NCBI GenBank assembly: GCA_964358175.1
Contig: CAYHOI010000050.1
Span: 1 to 13,309 of the forward strand
Direction: 5' to 3'
DNA: 13,309 bases
From: CAYHOI01 sp964358175
GTDB lineage: Bacteria > Margulisbacteria > Riflemargulisbacteria > GWF2-35-9
Notes under the pieces: generated by a model
Database searches by the model: none
The model's input: the letters and a program-made list of their open reading frames with translations, nothing else
Told to the model about the DNA's origin: nothing
In this document: positions 7,749 to 13,309 of the stretch, piece by piece
Layout: each line of letters begins with the position of its first letter
Numbering within the stretch: the first letter of the stretch is position 1
Program-made: the position numbers and the translations under genes

Positions 7749-8369
7749 ATGGGAGCAGAACATGTTAAAAGTGTGAATAAAGCAGGGGAACACAAATCTG
7801 ACAATAATTCAGGTCTACCGATGAACATATTGAATAAAGCTGAAAAACAGGCATTTGATAAAAATAATTCGGGATCAGCTATAAGTAGGCTTGCTACTTC
7901 AATGGATCGTATTGTGCCCCCTGATGGGGAGTGGGCAGCGAAACATGAAGGATTTATTACTATTAAAAATTATAGTCCTGTTGCGATAGATATAGAATCG
8001 AGATATGACAAAACTTATTTGAGATATGTGGATGTTCGTAATCTGGCAAGATCTATCTTGAAACTTGTGGAGGAGAATAAGGGAAAACTGAATGACCGTA
8101 CAGCGTCTCCCGAGCTTATGAGAATTCGGAATGCCGTTTTAGAAAAGGGAATCAAGATAGGGGCTGATCGTGAACTTGGTTCAGAAAATGACGTAAAGAA
8201 TGTGTTTGACTTTTATAAAGTAATGGACTTGCGAGGGGAGGTTTTTATGGAGTACCGACCATATGATGACGATCCTAATGCAAAGGAAAAAACCGTTTTT
8301 ATCAACAGCACTACGTTAGATAATTTGCTTAAATTATATAATCAGTTCAATAAAAAACATCCCAATTGA
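7749..8369 (+). CDS. hypothetical protein, unrecognised AT-rich orphan
   Basis: I do not recognise this 206-residue protein. Residues 1-55 are polar and probably disordered, with NNSG occurring twice (19-22 and 39-42). The rest looks like a compact mixed alpha/beta domain: strands around 67-82, a helix at 95-110 (VRNLARSILKLVEEN), another at 120-135, then FDFYKVMDLRGEVFMEYRPY (153-172) and a final helix (186-200). There is no cysteine, signal peptide or membrane segment, so it is probably cytoplasmic. ATG 7749 has AGGTGGG at 7737-7743 as ribosome site. The sequence is clearly AT-richer than the housekeeping genes (about 32% GC in the line at 7981 against about 57% in thyX at 8821), suggesting separate acquisition. 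It sits between the toxin-antitoxin pair and rpmE; no strong promoter is visible in 7651-7748. Confidence 0.7.
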   Translation: MGAEHVKSVNKAGEHKSDNNSGLPMNILNKAEKQAFDKNNSGSAISRLATSMDRIVPPDGEWAAKHEGFITIKNYSPVAIDIESRYDKTYLRYVDVRNLARSILKLVEENKGKLNDRTASPELMRIRNAVLEKGIKIGADRELGSENDVKNVFDFYKVMDLRGEVFMEYRPYDDDPNAKEKTVFINSTTLDNLLKLYNQFNKKHPN

Positions 8370-8394
8370 CACCATCTTCAAAACGGTGAATAAT
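8366..8394 (+). promoter_or_regulatory. near-consensus sigma70 promoter for rpmE operon
   Basis: TTGACA (8366-8371) is a perfect -35. After exactly 17 bases comes AATAAT (8389-8394), five of six matches to the -10. The promoter overlaps the stop codon of the orphan gene. The expected transcription start is near 8401, only about four bases before the rpmE ATG at 8405, so the message would be nearly leaderless. No Shine-Dalgarno sequence is present there, which agrees. Confidence 0.55.
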
Positions 8395-8404
8395 TAGACC
8401 TGTT

Positions 8405-8605
8405 ATGAAAGACAAAATACATCCTGATGTGAAAGATGTTCTGGCGACCTGCGTTTGCGGGGCTACTTACCAGACGGTATCGACCCAAGCCGAGATTCGT
8501 GTAGATATTTGCGGTGCTTGCCACCCCTTCTACACCGGCACAGAGAAGGTCATGGATACCGAAGGCCGAGTCGAACGCTTTAAACGTCAATACAGCCGGA
8601 AATAG
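8405..8605 (+). CDS. rpmE: 50S ribosomal protein L31 (zinc-binding type)
   Basis: L31 bridges the large subunit to the small subunit head in the 70S ribosome. The 66-residue length is normal. It begins MKDKIHPDV and carries the four zinc-ligand positions of the cysteine-containing class: C16 and C18 (CVCGATYQT), then C36 and C39 (DICGACHPFYTG). The C-end GRVERFKRQYSRK matches the family. Zinc-binding L31 is typically replaced by a cysteine-free paralogue under zinc starvation; none is in the window. No Shine-Dalgarno precedes ATG 8405. It is the first gene of the rpmE-thyX-DUF1385-prfA-prmC operon, with thyX 16 bases after its stop. Confidence 0.95.
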   Translation: MKDKIHPDVKDVLATCVCGATYQTVSTQAEIRVDICGACHPFYTGTEKVMDTEGRVERFKRQYSRK

Positions 8606-8628
8606 CGGCTTTTCACCCCTCGTGAAAA
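8594..8628 (+). promoter_or_regulatory. tandem hairpins covering the thyX start codon
   Basis: Two inverted repeats lie back to back. AGCCG (8594-8598) pairs with CGGCT (8606-8610) around a 7-base loop that includes the end of the rpmE stop. TTTTCAC (8610-8616) pairs perfectly with GTGAAAA (8622-8628) around CCCTC. The GTG of the second right arm is the probable thyX start codon, so folding would hide it. They share base 8610. A regulatory role is inference; the first stem followed by TTTT could alternatively be a weak terminator. Confidence 0.4.
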
Positions 8629-9329
8629 TTACACTGCTCACGCATACTCCTGAGCCGGTAAAAACTATTTATATAGCTTGCCGCACCTGCTATAGCAAAA
8701 CTCCTCCCTCCGAAATGGGCGATGTGCCCCAGGAAAAAATGACAAAGCTGATCCGGCATACGATGGAGTCTGGACATCATTCCGTTTTGGAACACGTCAC
8801 CTTTTCCTTCGCGGTTGAGGGTGTGAGCCGAGCCTTAACCCATCAGCTGGTTCGTCACCGCCTAGCATCCTATGCTCAACAGTCTCAGCGCTACGTGACG
8901 TATGAGGAGGGAACGCTGAACTTCGTAACGCCAAAATCGATTGAAGCCACGGCACTCAAGACCTATAACGCGTTTATGGCAGAGTCCGCACGGGTCTATG
9001 AGGAGCTGGTCGCCAGCGGAGTTCCCGCAGAAGACGCACGCTATGTGCTACCCAATGCAACGGTTACTCAGATCGTTGTTACCATGAACTACCGAGAGCT
9101 GATTCAATTCTGCCGCCTCCGTCTCTGTTTTCGTGCCCAATGGGAAATCACGGAAATGACGCATTTGATGAAAAAGGAAATGATTAAAGTCTCCCGTTTC
9201 TTGGGAAATTATCTGCAGCCGAAATGCCAGCATCTGGGCTATTGTGATGAAACAGAGCCCTGTGGCAAATATCAGTTTCCCCCGGAGAGTTCTGTGGTGA
9301 AAGCTCATCGGAAGGAGCTTGAACTCTAA
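8622..9329 (+). CDS. thyX: flavin-dependent thymidylate synthase
   Basis: ThyX methylates dUMP to dTMP using methylene-tetrahydrofolate, FAD and NADPH, replacing ThyA. The family signature RHRLASYAQQSQRY is at residues 78-91, preceded by SGHHSVLEH (50-58) and followed by DARYVLPNA (138-146) and RAQWEI (171-176). The C-terminal tail has three cysteines (C202, C208, C214). GTG 8622 gives 235 residues and the usual family start VKITLLTHTPEP; the open frame continues back to 8514, but that extension only shadows rpmE. No Shine-Dalgarno is present and the start codon lies in a hairpin (8610-8628), so translation may depend on rpmE translation. It overlaps the next gene by one base (TAATG). Confidence 0.93.
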   Translation: MKITLLTHTPEPVKTIYIACRTCYSKTPPSEMGDVPQEKMTKLIRHTMESGHHSVLEHVTFSFAVEGVSRALTHQLVRHRLASYAQQSQRYVTYEEGTLNFVTPKSIEATALKTYNAFMAESARVYEELVASGVPAEDARYVLPNATVTQIVVTMNYRELIQFCRLRLCFRAQWEITEMTHLMKKEMIKVSRFLGNYLQPKCQHLGYCDETEPCGKYQFPPESSVVKAHRKELEL

Positions 9330-10204
9330 TGGGCTACATTGGCGGTCAAGCACTGATTGAAGGCGTCATGATGAAGGGGGATCATTATGTGGCCACGGCT
9401 ATTTACGGGCCGGATCTTGGGTCGTCTTCGCCCAGCAACCAGACGCTTATTGTTGAAAAGCATCCGTTTCAATCCCTGACTGAACGCTTTTGGTTCCTGA
9501 AGATTCCTGTGTTGCGCGGATTTATTGCGCTGGTGGAGATGATGATCCTGGGCATGAAAACACTGATGTACTCGGTGAATGTGTCAGAACCCGAAGACAA
9601 GCAGGTTTCAAAGAACGAAATGACGGGCTCGCTTCTTTTGAGTTTGGCAGTCTCCGTGATTCTCTTCGTTGTTATTCCAGCCAGTTTTTTTAATTTTCTG
9701 CGAACGCATTATGGCGGACTCAATATTGTTGTCCTGAATGCTTGTGAGGGGTTGTTTCGAATGAGCCTGTTTCTCGGTTTTATTGCCTCGACACAGTTGA
9801 TGAAGGACATGCTTTCGGTCTATGCTTATCACGGTGCGGAACACAAGGTCGTCAATGCCTATGAAGCTGGAGCTCCCCTTACGGTGGAGGGAGTGAAACC
9901 TTATTCTCGTATCCATCTTCGCTGTGGCACAACGTTTATTATGGTGGTTTTGTTGGTGTCGATTATTGTGTTTTCTCTCATCGGCCGGCAGGATCTGTTA
10001 CATCGAATCGCCTTTAAACTACTGTTATTTCCTGTGATATCCGGAATATCGTATGAATTCATTCGGCTTGCGGCAAAATTTTCGACGAACCCTTTGGCGA
10101 AAATCTTGCTTTTTCCTGGGAAGTTGGTACAACGGATGACGACACGCGAGCCCGGCGAAAAGGAGCTCAATGCTGCGATTGCAGCGATAAAGGAAGTCAT
10201 TTAG
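9329..10204 (+). CDS. DUF1385 (YqhQ-like) multi-pass membrane protein
   Basis: The 291-residue protein matches DUF1385/YqhQ throughout: GGQALIEGVMMKG (5-17), YHGAEHKVVNAYE (167-179), HLRCGTTF (196-203) and a C-terminal QRMTTREPGEKELNAAI (268-284). Hydrophobic segments at about 58-80, 101-124, 134-157, 203-219 and 227-248 indicate an inner-membrane protein. Its biochemical role is unknown; the conserved His/Glu/Cys motifs suggest a metal or catalytic site, which is inference. DUF1385 genes are often found beside rpmE, prfA and prmC, as here. ATG 9329 overlaps the thyX stop, with GGAAGGAG at 9310-9317 as ribosome site, slightly distant at 11 bases. Confidence 0.9.
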   Translation: MGYIGGQALIEGVMMKGDHYVATAIYGPDLGSSSPSNQTLIVEKHPFQSLTERFWFLKIPVLRGFIALVEMMILGMKTLMYSVNVSEPEDKQVSKNEMTGSLLLSLAVSVILFVVIPASFFNFLRTHYGGLNIVVLNACEGLFRMSLFLGFIASTQLMKDMLSVYAYHGAEHKVVNAYEAGAPLTVEGVKPYSRIHLRCGTTFIMVVLLVSIIVFSLIGRQDLLHRIAFKLLLFPVISGISYEFIRLAAKFSTNPLAKILLFPGKLVQRMTTREPGEKELNAAIAAIKEVI

Positions 10205-10216
10205 ACCCCAAAGCCT

Positions 10217-11281
10217 ATGTTTGAAAAATTTCAAGAATTGGAACAGAAATTTATCAGTCTTGAAGCGGAAATGTCTTCGCCGGATGTTCTGTCGGATATT
10301 AATCGGTACAATGATCTCAATCGAAAACGAGCCGAACTTGAAGAGACTGTTCGGGTGTTTCGTGAGTATAGGGGGGTTCAAAAGGATATCGGAGGTACCC
10401 GTGAGCTTCTCGCAGAGAGCCATGATCCAGAATTTACGCAGATGGTGGCTGAAGAGCTTTCTGCCTTAGAGCTTCAAGAAAAAGATCTTCACCAGCAACT
10501 AATGATCCTCTTGCTTCCCGTGGATCCCAATGACCGCAAGAATGCCTATTTGGAAATTCGAAGCGGAACAGGCGGAGAAGAAGCGGCTCTTTTTGCGCGA
10601 GATCTGTTTGAGATGTACACACGTTTTTCAGCCAAACAGGGTTGGGTGACCGAAGTGGTTGATTTTACGTCGGCGGATGCGGGTGGTTTTGCAAAAGTGG
10701 TGGTTTACATTACAGGGAATAAGGTTTTCAGCCGATTGAAGTTTGAGAGCGGAACGCATCGCGTTCAGCGAGTTCCTGCCACAGAAGCCAGCGGTCGGAT
10801 ACATACTTCGGCGGCAACCGTTGCGATTATGCCGGAGGCGGATGAAGTGGATATTAAGATCAATCCCGTTGATTTGAAGATCGATACCTTTCGTTCCAGT
10901 GGGGCAGGGGGACAACATATTAACAAGACCGAATCGGCGATACGCATTACCCATGTCCCAACAGGTTTGGTGGTTGCTTGCCAGGAGGATCGTTCTCAAC
11001 ATAAAAATAAAGATAAAGCGATGAAGCTTCTCATGGCCAAACTCTGGGAACAGCAAGAAGAAGAGCGGCTCAAACTTGAGCATGCAACGCGTAAAATGCA
11101 AGTGGGCTCAGGGGATCGTAGCGAGAAAATTCGCACCTACAACTATCCTCAAGGACGGGTGACAGATCATCGGATTGGGCTCACCCTCCATAAACTTGAT
11201 GCAGTGATGCTCGGGGATCTGGATGACATTATTGACGCCCTTATTGTGGCGGATCGGATGGAGAAGCTCCAGAGGATTTAA
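10217..11281 (+). CDS. prfA: peptide chain release factor 1
   Basis: RF1 reads UAA and UAG in the ribosomal A site and triggers peptide release. The 354-residue length is normal. The stop-reading tripeptide PAT is at 187-189 (RVPATEASGRIHTSAA), which marks RF1 rather than RF2 (SPF). The catalytic GGQ is at 231-233 within RSSGAGGQHINKTESA; its glutamine is the target of PrmC, encoded next. An N-terminal coiled-coil-like helix (about 1-100) and a C-terminal helix complete the fold. ATG 10217 starts 12 bases after the DUF1385 stop without a recognisable Shine-Dalgarno; the purine run AAAGGAAG near 10189 is too far away. Confidence 0.97.
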   Translation: MFEKFQELEQKFISLEAEMSSPDVLSDINRYNDLNRKRAELEETVRVFREYRGVQKDIGGTRELLAESHDPEFTQMVAEELSALELQEKDLHQQLMILLLPVDPNDRKNAYLEIRSGTGGEEAALFARDLFEMYTRFSAKQGWVTEVVDFTSADAGGFAKVVVYITGNKVFSRLKFESGTHRVQRVPATEASGRIHTSAATVAIMPEADEVDIKINPVDLKIDTFRSSGAGGQHINKTESAIRITHVPTGLVVACQEDRSQHKNKDKAMKLLMAKLWEQQEEERLKLEHATRKMQVGSGDRSEKIRTYNYPQGRVTDHRIGLTLHKLDAVMLGDLDDIIDALIVADRMEKLQRI

Positions 11282-11299
11282 CAATGATGAATCTTTTTT

Positions 11300-12154
11300 A
11301 TGACTGAGTCCTGGTCGATTAAACGGCTTTTGGATTGGTCGACGGACTATTTTCTTTCACATGGTATTGACTCTCCGAATCTAACGTCTCAGCTTCTTCT
11401 TGCCGATATCCTTGGGATGCGACGATTGGATCTTTTTTTGGCCTTTGACCGAGTTTTGGTGCGCTCTGAGCTGGATCGGTATAAGGAGTACGTGAGGCGC
11501 CGTTTAAGGCGAGAACCGCTCGACTATATTATTGCCTCAAGTGAGTTTCTCGGATTACGGTTTCATGTGAATGATCAGGTTCTCATTCCTCGTCCAGAAA
11601 CAGAACTGCTGGCTGAGTTGGCACTAAAGTACTTAAAGTCGCATCCTACAGCCACCGTGGTGGATATCGGGACGGGTTCAGGGGTGCTTGCCATCACGGC
11701 GAAGACATCCTTCCCGGGTTGCACAGTGTGGGCGACTGATCTTTCGCCGGGTGCGCTAGTGATTGCGCAACAAAACGCCGCTGAACATGGTGCGGAAATC
11801 CGCTTTGAAGAAGGCTTTTTCCCAAGAAGTCTTTTGGCAGGCTTTACGGACGGACTTATCCTCTCTAATCCACCCTATATTCGGACTGCGGATATCCAGA
11901 GGCTTGAGCCGGAAGTGCGCGAATATGAGCCTCTGCTGGCATTGGATGGTGGAGAGGATGGTTTGTGGGTGATACGGCAAATTATCGGGCTGGTAGCCCG
12001 GTTGAAGCCGGCTCCAGCGCTCATGATGGAAATCGGGTATGATCAGCGTCCTGCGGTGGAAAACATGTTGAGAGAAAATCATCTCGAGCCAGCTGAGTTC
12101 ATCAAAGATTTAGAGGGAATTGATCGAATCGTTTTCGTAGGAGCTGTAGCGTAG
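11300..12154 (+). CDS. prmC: release factor glutamine methyltransferase PrmC (HemK)
   Basis: PrmC uses S-adenosylmethionine to N5-methylate the GGQ glutamine of RF1 and RF2, which speeds termination. The 284-residue protein has an N-terminal helical domain (1-80), then LIPRPETELLAE (95-106), the cofactor-binding loop DIGTGSG (122-128) and the active-site NPPY (190-193) that holds the glutamine, followed by LALDGGEDGL. The length is typical. ATG 11300 lies 18 bases after the prfA stop, with no Shine-Dalgarno. A seven-codon frame opening at ATG 11284 overlaps the start but is probably chance. No terminator is evident after the stop, and a RuvX-like relic frame abuts it. Confidence 0.96.
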   Translation: MTESWSIKRLLDWSTDYFLSHGIDSPNLTSQLLLADILGMRRLDLFLAFDRVLVRSELDRYKEYVRRRLRREPLDYIIASSEFLGLRFHVNDQVLIPRPETELLAELALKYLKSHPTATVVDIGTGSGVLAITAKTSFPGCTVWATDLSPGALVIAQQNAAEHGAEIRFEEGFFPRSLLAGFTDGLILSNPPYIRTADIQRLEPEVREYEPLLALDGGEDGLWVIRQIIGLVARLKPAPALMMEIGYDQRPAVENMLRENHLEPAEFIKDLEGIDRIVFVGAVA

Positions 12155-12273
12155 GAGAATACTCGCAACGTTTTATCGGTCTCGACTACGGCGAATCCAA
12201 CGATAAAATACAATATATTCCCCTGCAATTTTTTAGATCTGCGTACGATAACTTAGGAGTTGGAACGAAATAA
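12151..12273 (+). pseudogene. possible N-terminal relic of ruvX (YqgF)
   Basis: Overlapping the prmC stop, a 40-codon frame without ATG, GTG or TTG contains RFIGLDYGES (12169-12198). RuvX/YqgF Holliday-junction resolvases begin with a near-identical motif (RILGLDYGxKRIGVA), whose Asp is catalytic. The match ends abruptly after GLDYGE; the following residues do not resemble RuvX and are AT-rich up to the TAA at 12271. AGGAG at 12153-12157 could be a leftover ribosome site. My reading is a ruvX start cut off by an insertion that includes the foldback element, but nine residues could match by chance. The TTTTATCG (12171-12178) and CGATAAAA (12201-12208) inverted repeat lies within it. Confidence 0.3.
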
Positions 12274-12417
12274 CCTTTACAGATCATGCAGTATTTTTGA
12301 TTTGGCTTCAAGGCTTGGAATCTTTCGCATAGTTTGGCTATGCGAAAGATTCCACAACGCAGAAGACGGACAAAAAGACAAATCAGATGTAAAGGTAGTT
12401 TCATGACAATGACTTAG
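12251..12417. repeat. long imperfect foldback (MITE-like) element with perfect 17-bp hairpin tip
   Basis: The core is TGGAATCTTTCGCATAG (12316-12332), loop TTTGG, then its exact complement (12338-12354). Outside lie TGATTTG (12298-12304) against CAAATCA (12379-12385), and GAAA-TA-ACCTTTACA (12267-12281) against TGTAAAGGT-AG-TTTC (12388-12402). The two arms are nearly equal in length (about 66 and 65 bases), so the whole segment folds back on itself. ACTTAG occurs directly repeated at 12251-12256 and 12412-12417, possibly a target duplication. No T-run follows, so it is not a simple terminator. It may be a non-autonomous mobile element or a structured RNA. It occupies most of the roughly 300-base gap before the next gene. 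Confidence 0.6.
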
Positions 12418-12454
12418 TAGCAATCATAAATAGGGTAAAGGAGGAATATCTATC

Positions 12455-13237
12455 ATGAACAGAAAACTTGTAGCCATTACGGAGAATCTGTCTCAAGCTA
12501 AGAAATATGCGCACGAAGCACGTTTTTATCTCGGAGCTGGAAAATATATCGAAGCGATTAACGCCTACACTCAAGCGATACAACATCCTACAGAGACTAG
12601 AGATAAGGCCAGATATTACTGTAATCGGGGACTTGCGAAAGTCAATTTAAATGATTTAGATGGGGCAGTCAAGAGCGGGAAATATCAAGATGTCTTTTAT
12701 TACAACAGGGCAAAGACACTATCTAGGCTGGGGAACTATAAGCTGGCAAGCGATTACTTCTTGTCTGCAATTTCTTTGAGCCAACTGGGCCATTGTAAGT
12801 ACAGGGAGGAATTTGACGTAGCAGAAGTTTATAGCGCATATGGGGTTTCGATGTTCAGGCAAAATAATTTTGATAAGGCGATACTTGCTTTTAAGATTGC
12901 GCTTGAATGGGATCCCACCCGCATCGTTGATCAGTATTATATTGCAGTTGCTTACTATAATAATCTTGAGTTTTATAATGCAATACAGCATAGTCGCATT
13001 ATTTTTGAACTGGAGACAGATAAAAAGGCGGCACTTCTAATGATAGCCCAATCACATTTAGCCCTAAACCAACACGCCGAAGCGATAAACGTCTTTTCCA
13101 AACTGCTTGAAATCGATCCGACTGACGAGATAATTATGAGTTTGCTCATTAAGTCCTATGAGAAGTGTGAACGTTGCGTCGAGGCGAAGAACGCAAGGAA
13201 GTTGCTTGAACGCATGAAATCATGGTCGAATCGGTAG
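12455..13237 (+). CDS. small TPR-repeat protein
   Basis: This 260-residue protein consists of about six tetratricopeptide pairs. Clear examples are at 16-45 (AKKYAHEARFYLGAGKYIEA), 83-112, 124-157 (AYGVSMFRQNNFDKAILAFK, ending in EWDPT), 160-190 and 194-226 (ending in EIDPT). No signal peptide, membrane segment or catalytic motif is seen, so it is probably a cytoplasmic interaction protein. It has a strong Shine-Dalgarno, AAAGGAGG at 12437-12444. Composition is AT-rich (about 32% GC in the line at 12961), unlike prmC, and it follows the foldback element, suggesting an accessory origin. It is not an evident duplicate of the large TPR protein at 222. A weak promoter, ATGACA (12403-12408) and CATAAA (12425-12430), could start just at the edge of the foldback. 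Function unknown. Confidence 0.8.
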   Translation: MNRKLVAITENLSQAKKYAHEARFYLGAGKYIEAINAYTQAIQHPTETRDKARYYCNRGLAKVNLNDLDGAVKSGKYQDVFYYNRAKTLSRLGNYKLASDYFLSAISLSQLGHCKYREEFDVAEVYSAYGVSMFRQNNFDKAILAFKIALEWDPTRIVDQYYIAVAYYNNLEFYNAIQHSRIIFELETDKKAALLMIAQSHLALNQHAEAINVFSKLLEIDPTDEIIMSLLIKSYEKCERCVEAKNARKLLERMKSWSNR

Positions 13238-13256
13238 CTACGAAGTGAGGATACAT

Positions 13257-13309
13257 ATGTTCAAAATCATCAGTATCGTAAACCAACCCGTCGTAGATGC
13301 CGAGGGATT
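13257..13309 (+). CDS. 5' end of a further gene, truncated by the window edge
   Basis: ATG 13257 opens a frame of 17 codons (MFKIISIVNQPVVDAEG) that is still open at the window end. GTGAGG at 13245-13250 is a plausible ribosome site, and the start lies 19 bases after the TPR gene stop, as in an operon. Too little is visible to name a family. Confidence 0.5.
   Translation, partial: MFKIISIVNQPVVDAEG

Noticed and set aside
8514..8621. N-terminal extension of thyX to an upstream ATG
   Set aside because: The added 36 residues are rpmE read in another frame; ThyX proteins begin at the KITLLTHTP-like motif, so GTG 8622 fits better.
10217..11281. Release factor 2 instead of 1
   Set aside because: The tripeptide is PAT, not SPF, and no programmed frameshift site is present.
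11284..11307. Seven-codon frame overlapping the prmC start, as a regulatory leader peptide
   Set aside because: No ribosome site, very short, and its overlap with prmC is easily explained by chance.
12316..12354. 17-bp hairpin as an intrinsic terminator of the prmC operon
   Set aside because: No T-run follows on either strand, the stem is not GC-rich, and it forms the tip of a larger foldback.
1..13309. CRISPR arrays, tRNA or rRNA genes, transposase genes
   Set aside because: No regularly spaced repeats, cloverleaf-like or rRNA-like sequence, and no transposase motif seen in any frame.

Overview
The window comes from a bacterium with an outer membrane. It encodes an LptD-type lipopolysaccharide assembly barrel, an outer-membrane-type lipoprotein and apolipoprotein N-acyltransferase (Lnt), next to a conserved translation block (ribosomal protein L31, RF1, PrmC). 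Thymidylate is made by the flavin enzyme ThyX rather than ThyA. The sequence does not fix the phylum; a diderm outside the best-studied Proteobacteria is my guess only. All complete genes lie on the + strand.

Layout. (1) 1-221 is a gene-poor edge. It holds the last 30 codons of a frame resembling a HicB-type antitoxin, a palindromic intergenic repeat and a weak promoter. (2) 222-6918 is a very compact envelope operon: a long cytoplasmic TPR protein, LptD, an unassigned lipoprotein and Lnt, each start overlapping the previous gene. (3) 6941-8369 is an accessory insert: a ribbon-helix-helix/PIN toxin-antitoxin pair under its own promoter with a palindrome across the -10, then an AT-rich 206-residue orphan. 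(4) 8366-12154 is a housekeeping operon: rpmE, thyX, a DUF1385/YqhQ membrane protein, prfA and prmC. It starts from a near-consensus promoter placed only a few bases before the rpmE start codon. (5) 12155-13309 is a second accessory-looking stretch: a short relic resembling the RuvX N-terminus, a roughly 150-base foldback element with a perfect 17-bp hairpin tip, a second small TPR protein, and the first 17 codons of another gene cut by the window edge.

How the genes fit together. In the envelope operon LptD inserts lipopolysaccharide into the outer leaflet, Lnt completes lipoprotein acylation, and the lipoprotein between them is an obvious Lnt substrate and possible LptD partner. The TPR protein could be a scaffold or regulator. 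In the second operon PrmC methylates the GGQ glutamine of RF1, whose gene is directly upstream. Most starts in the housekeeping operon lack a Shine-Dalgarno sequence, whereas several accessory genes have strong ones. The best candidates for undescribed biology are the foldback element, the start-codon hairpin of thyX, the orphan at 7749 and the TPR/LptD/lipoprotein/Lnt grouping.
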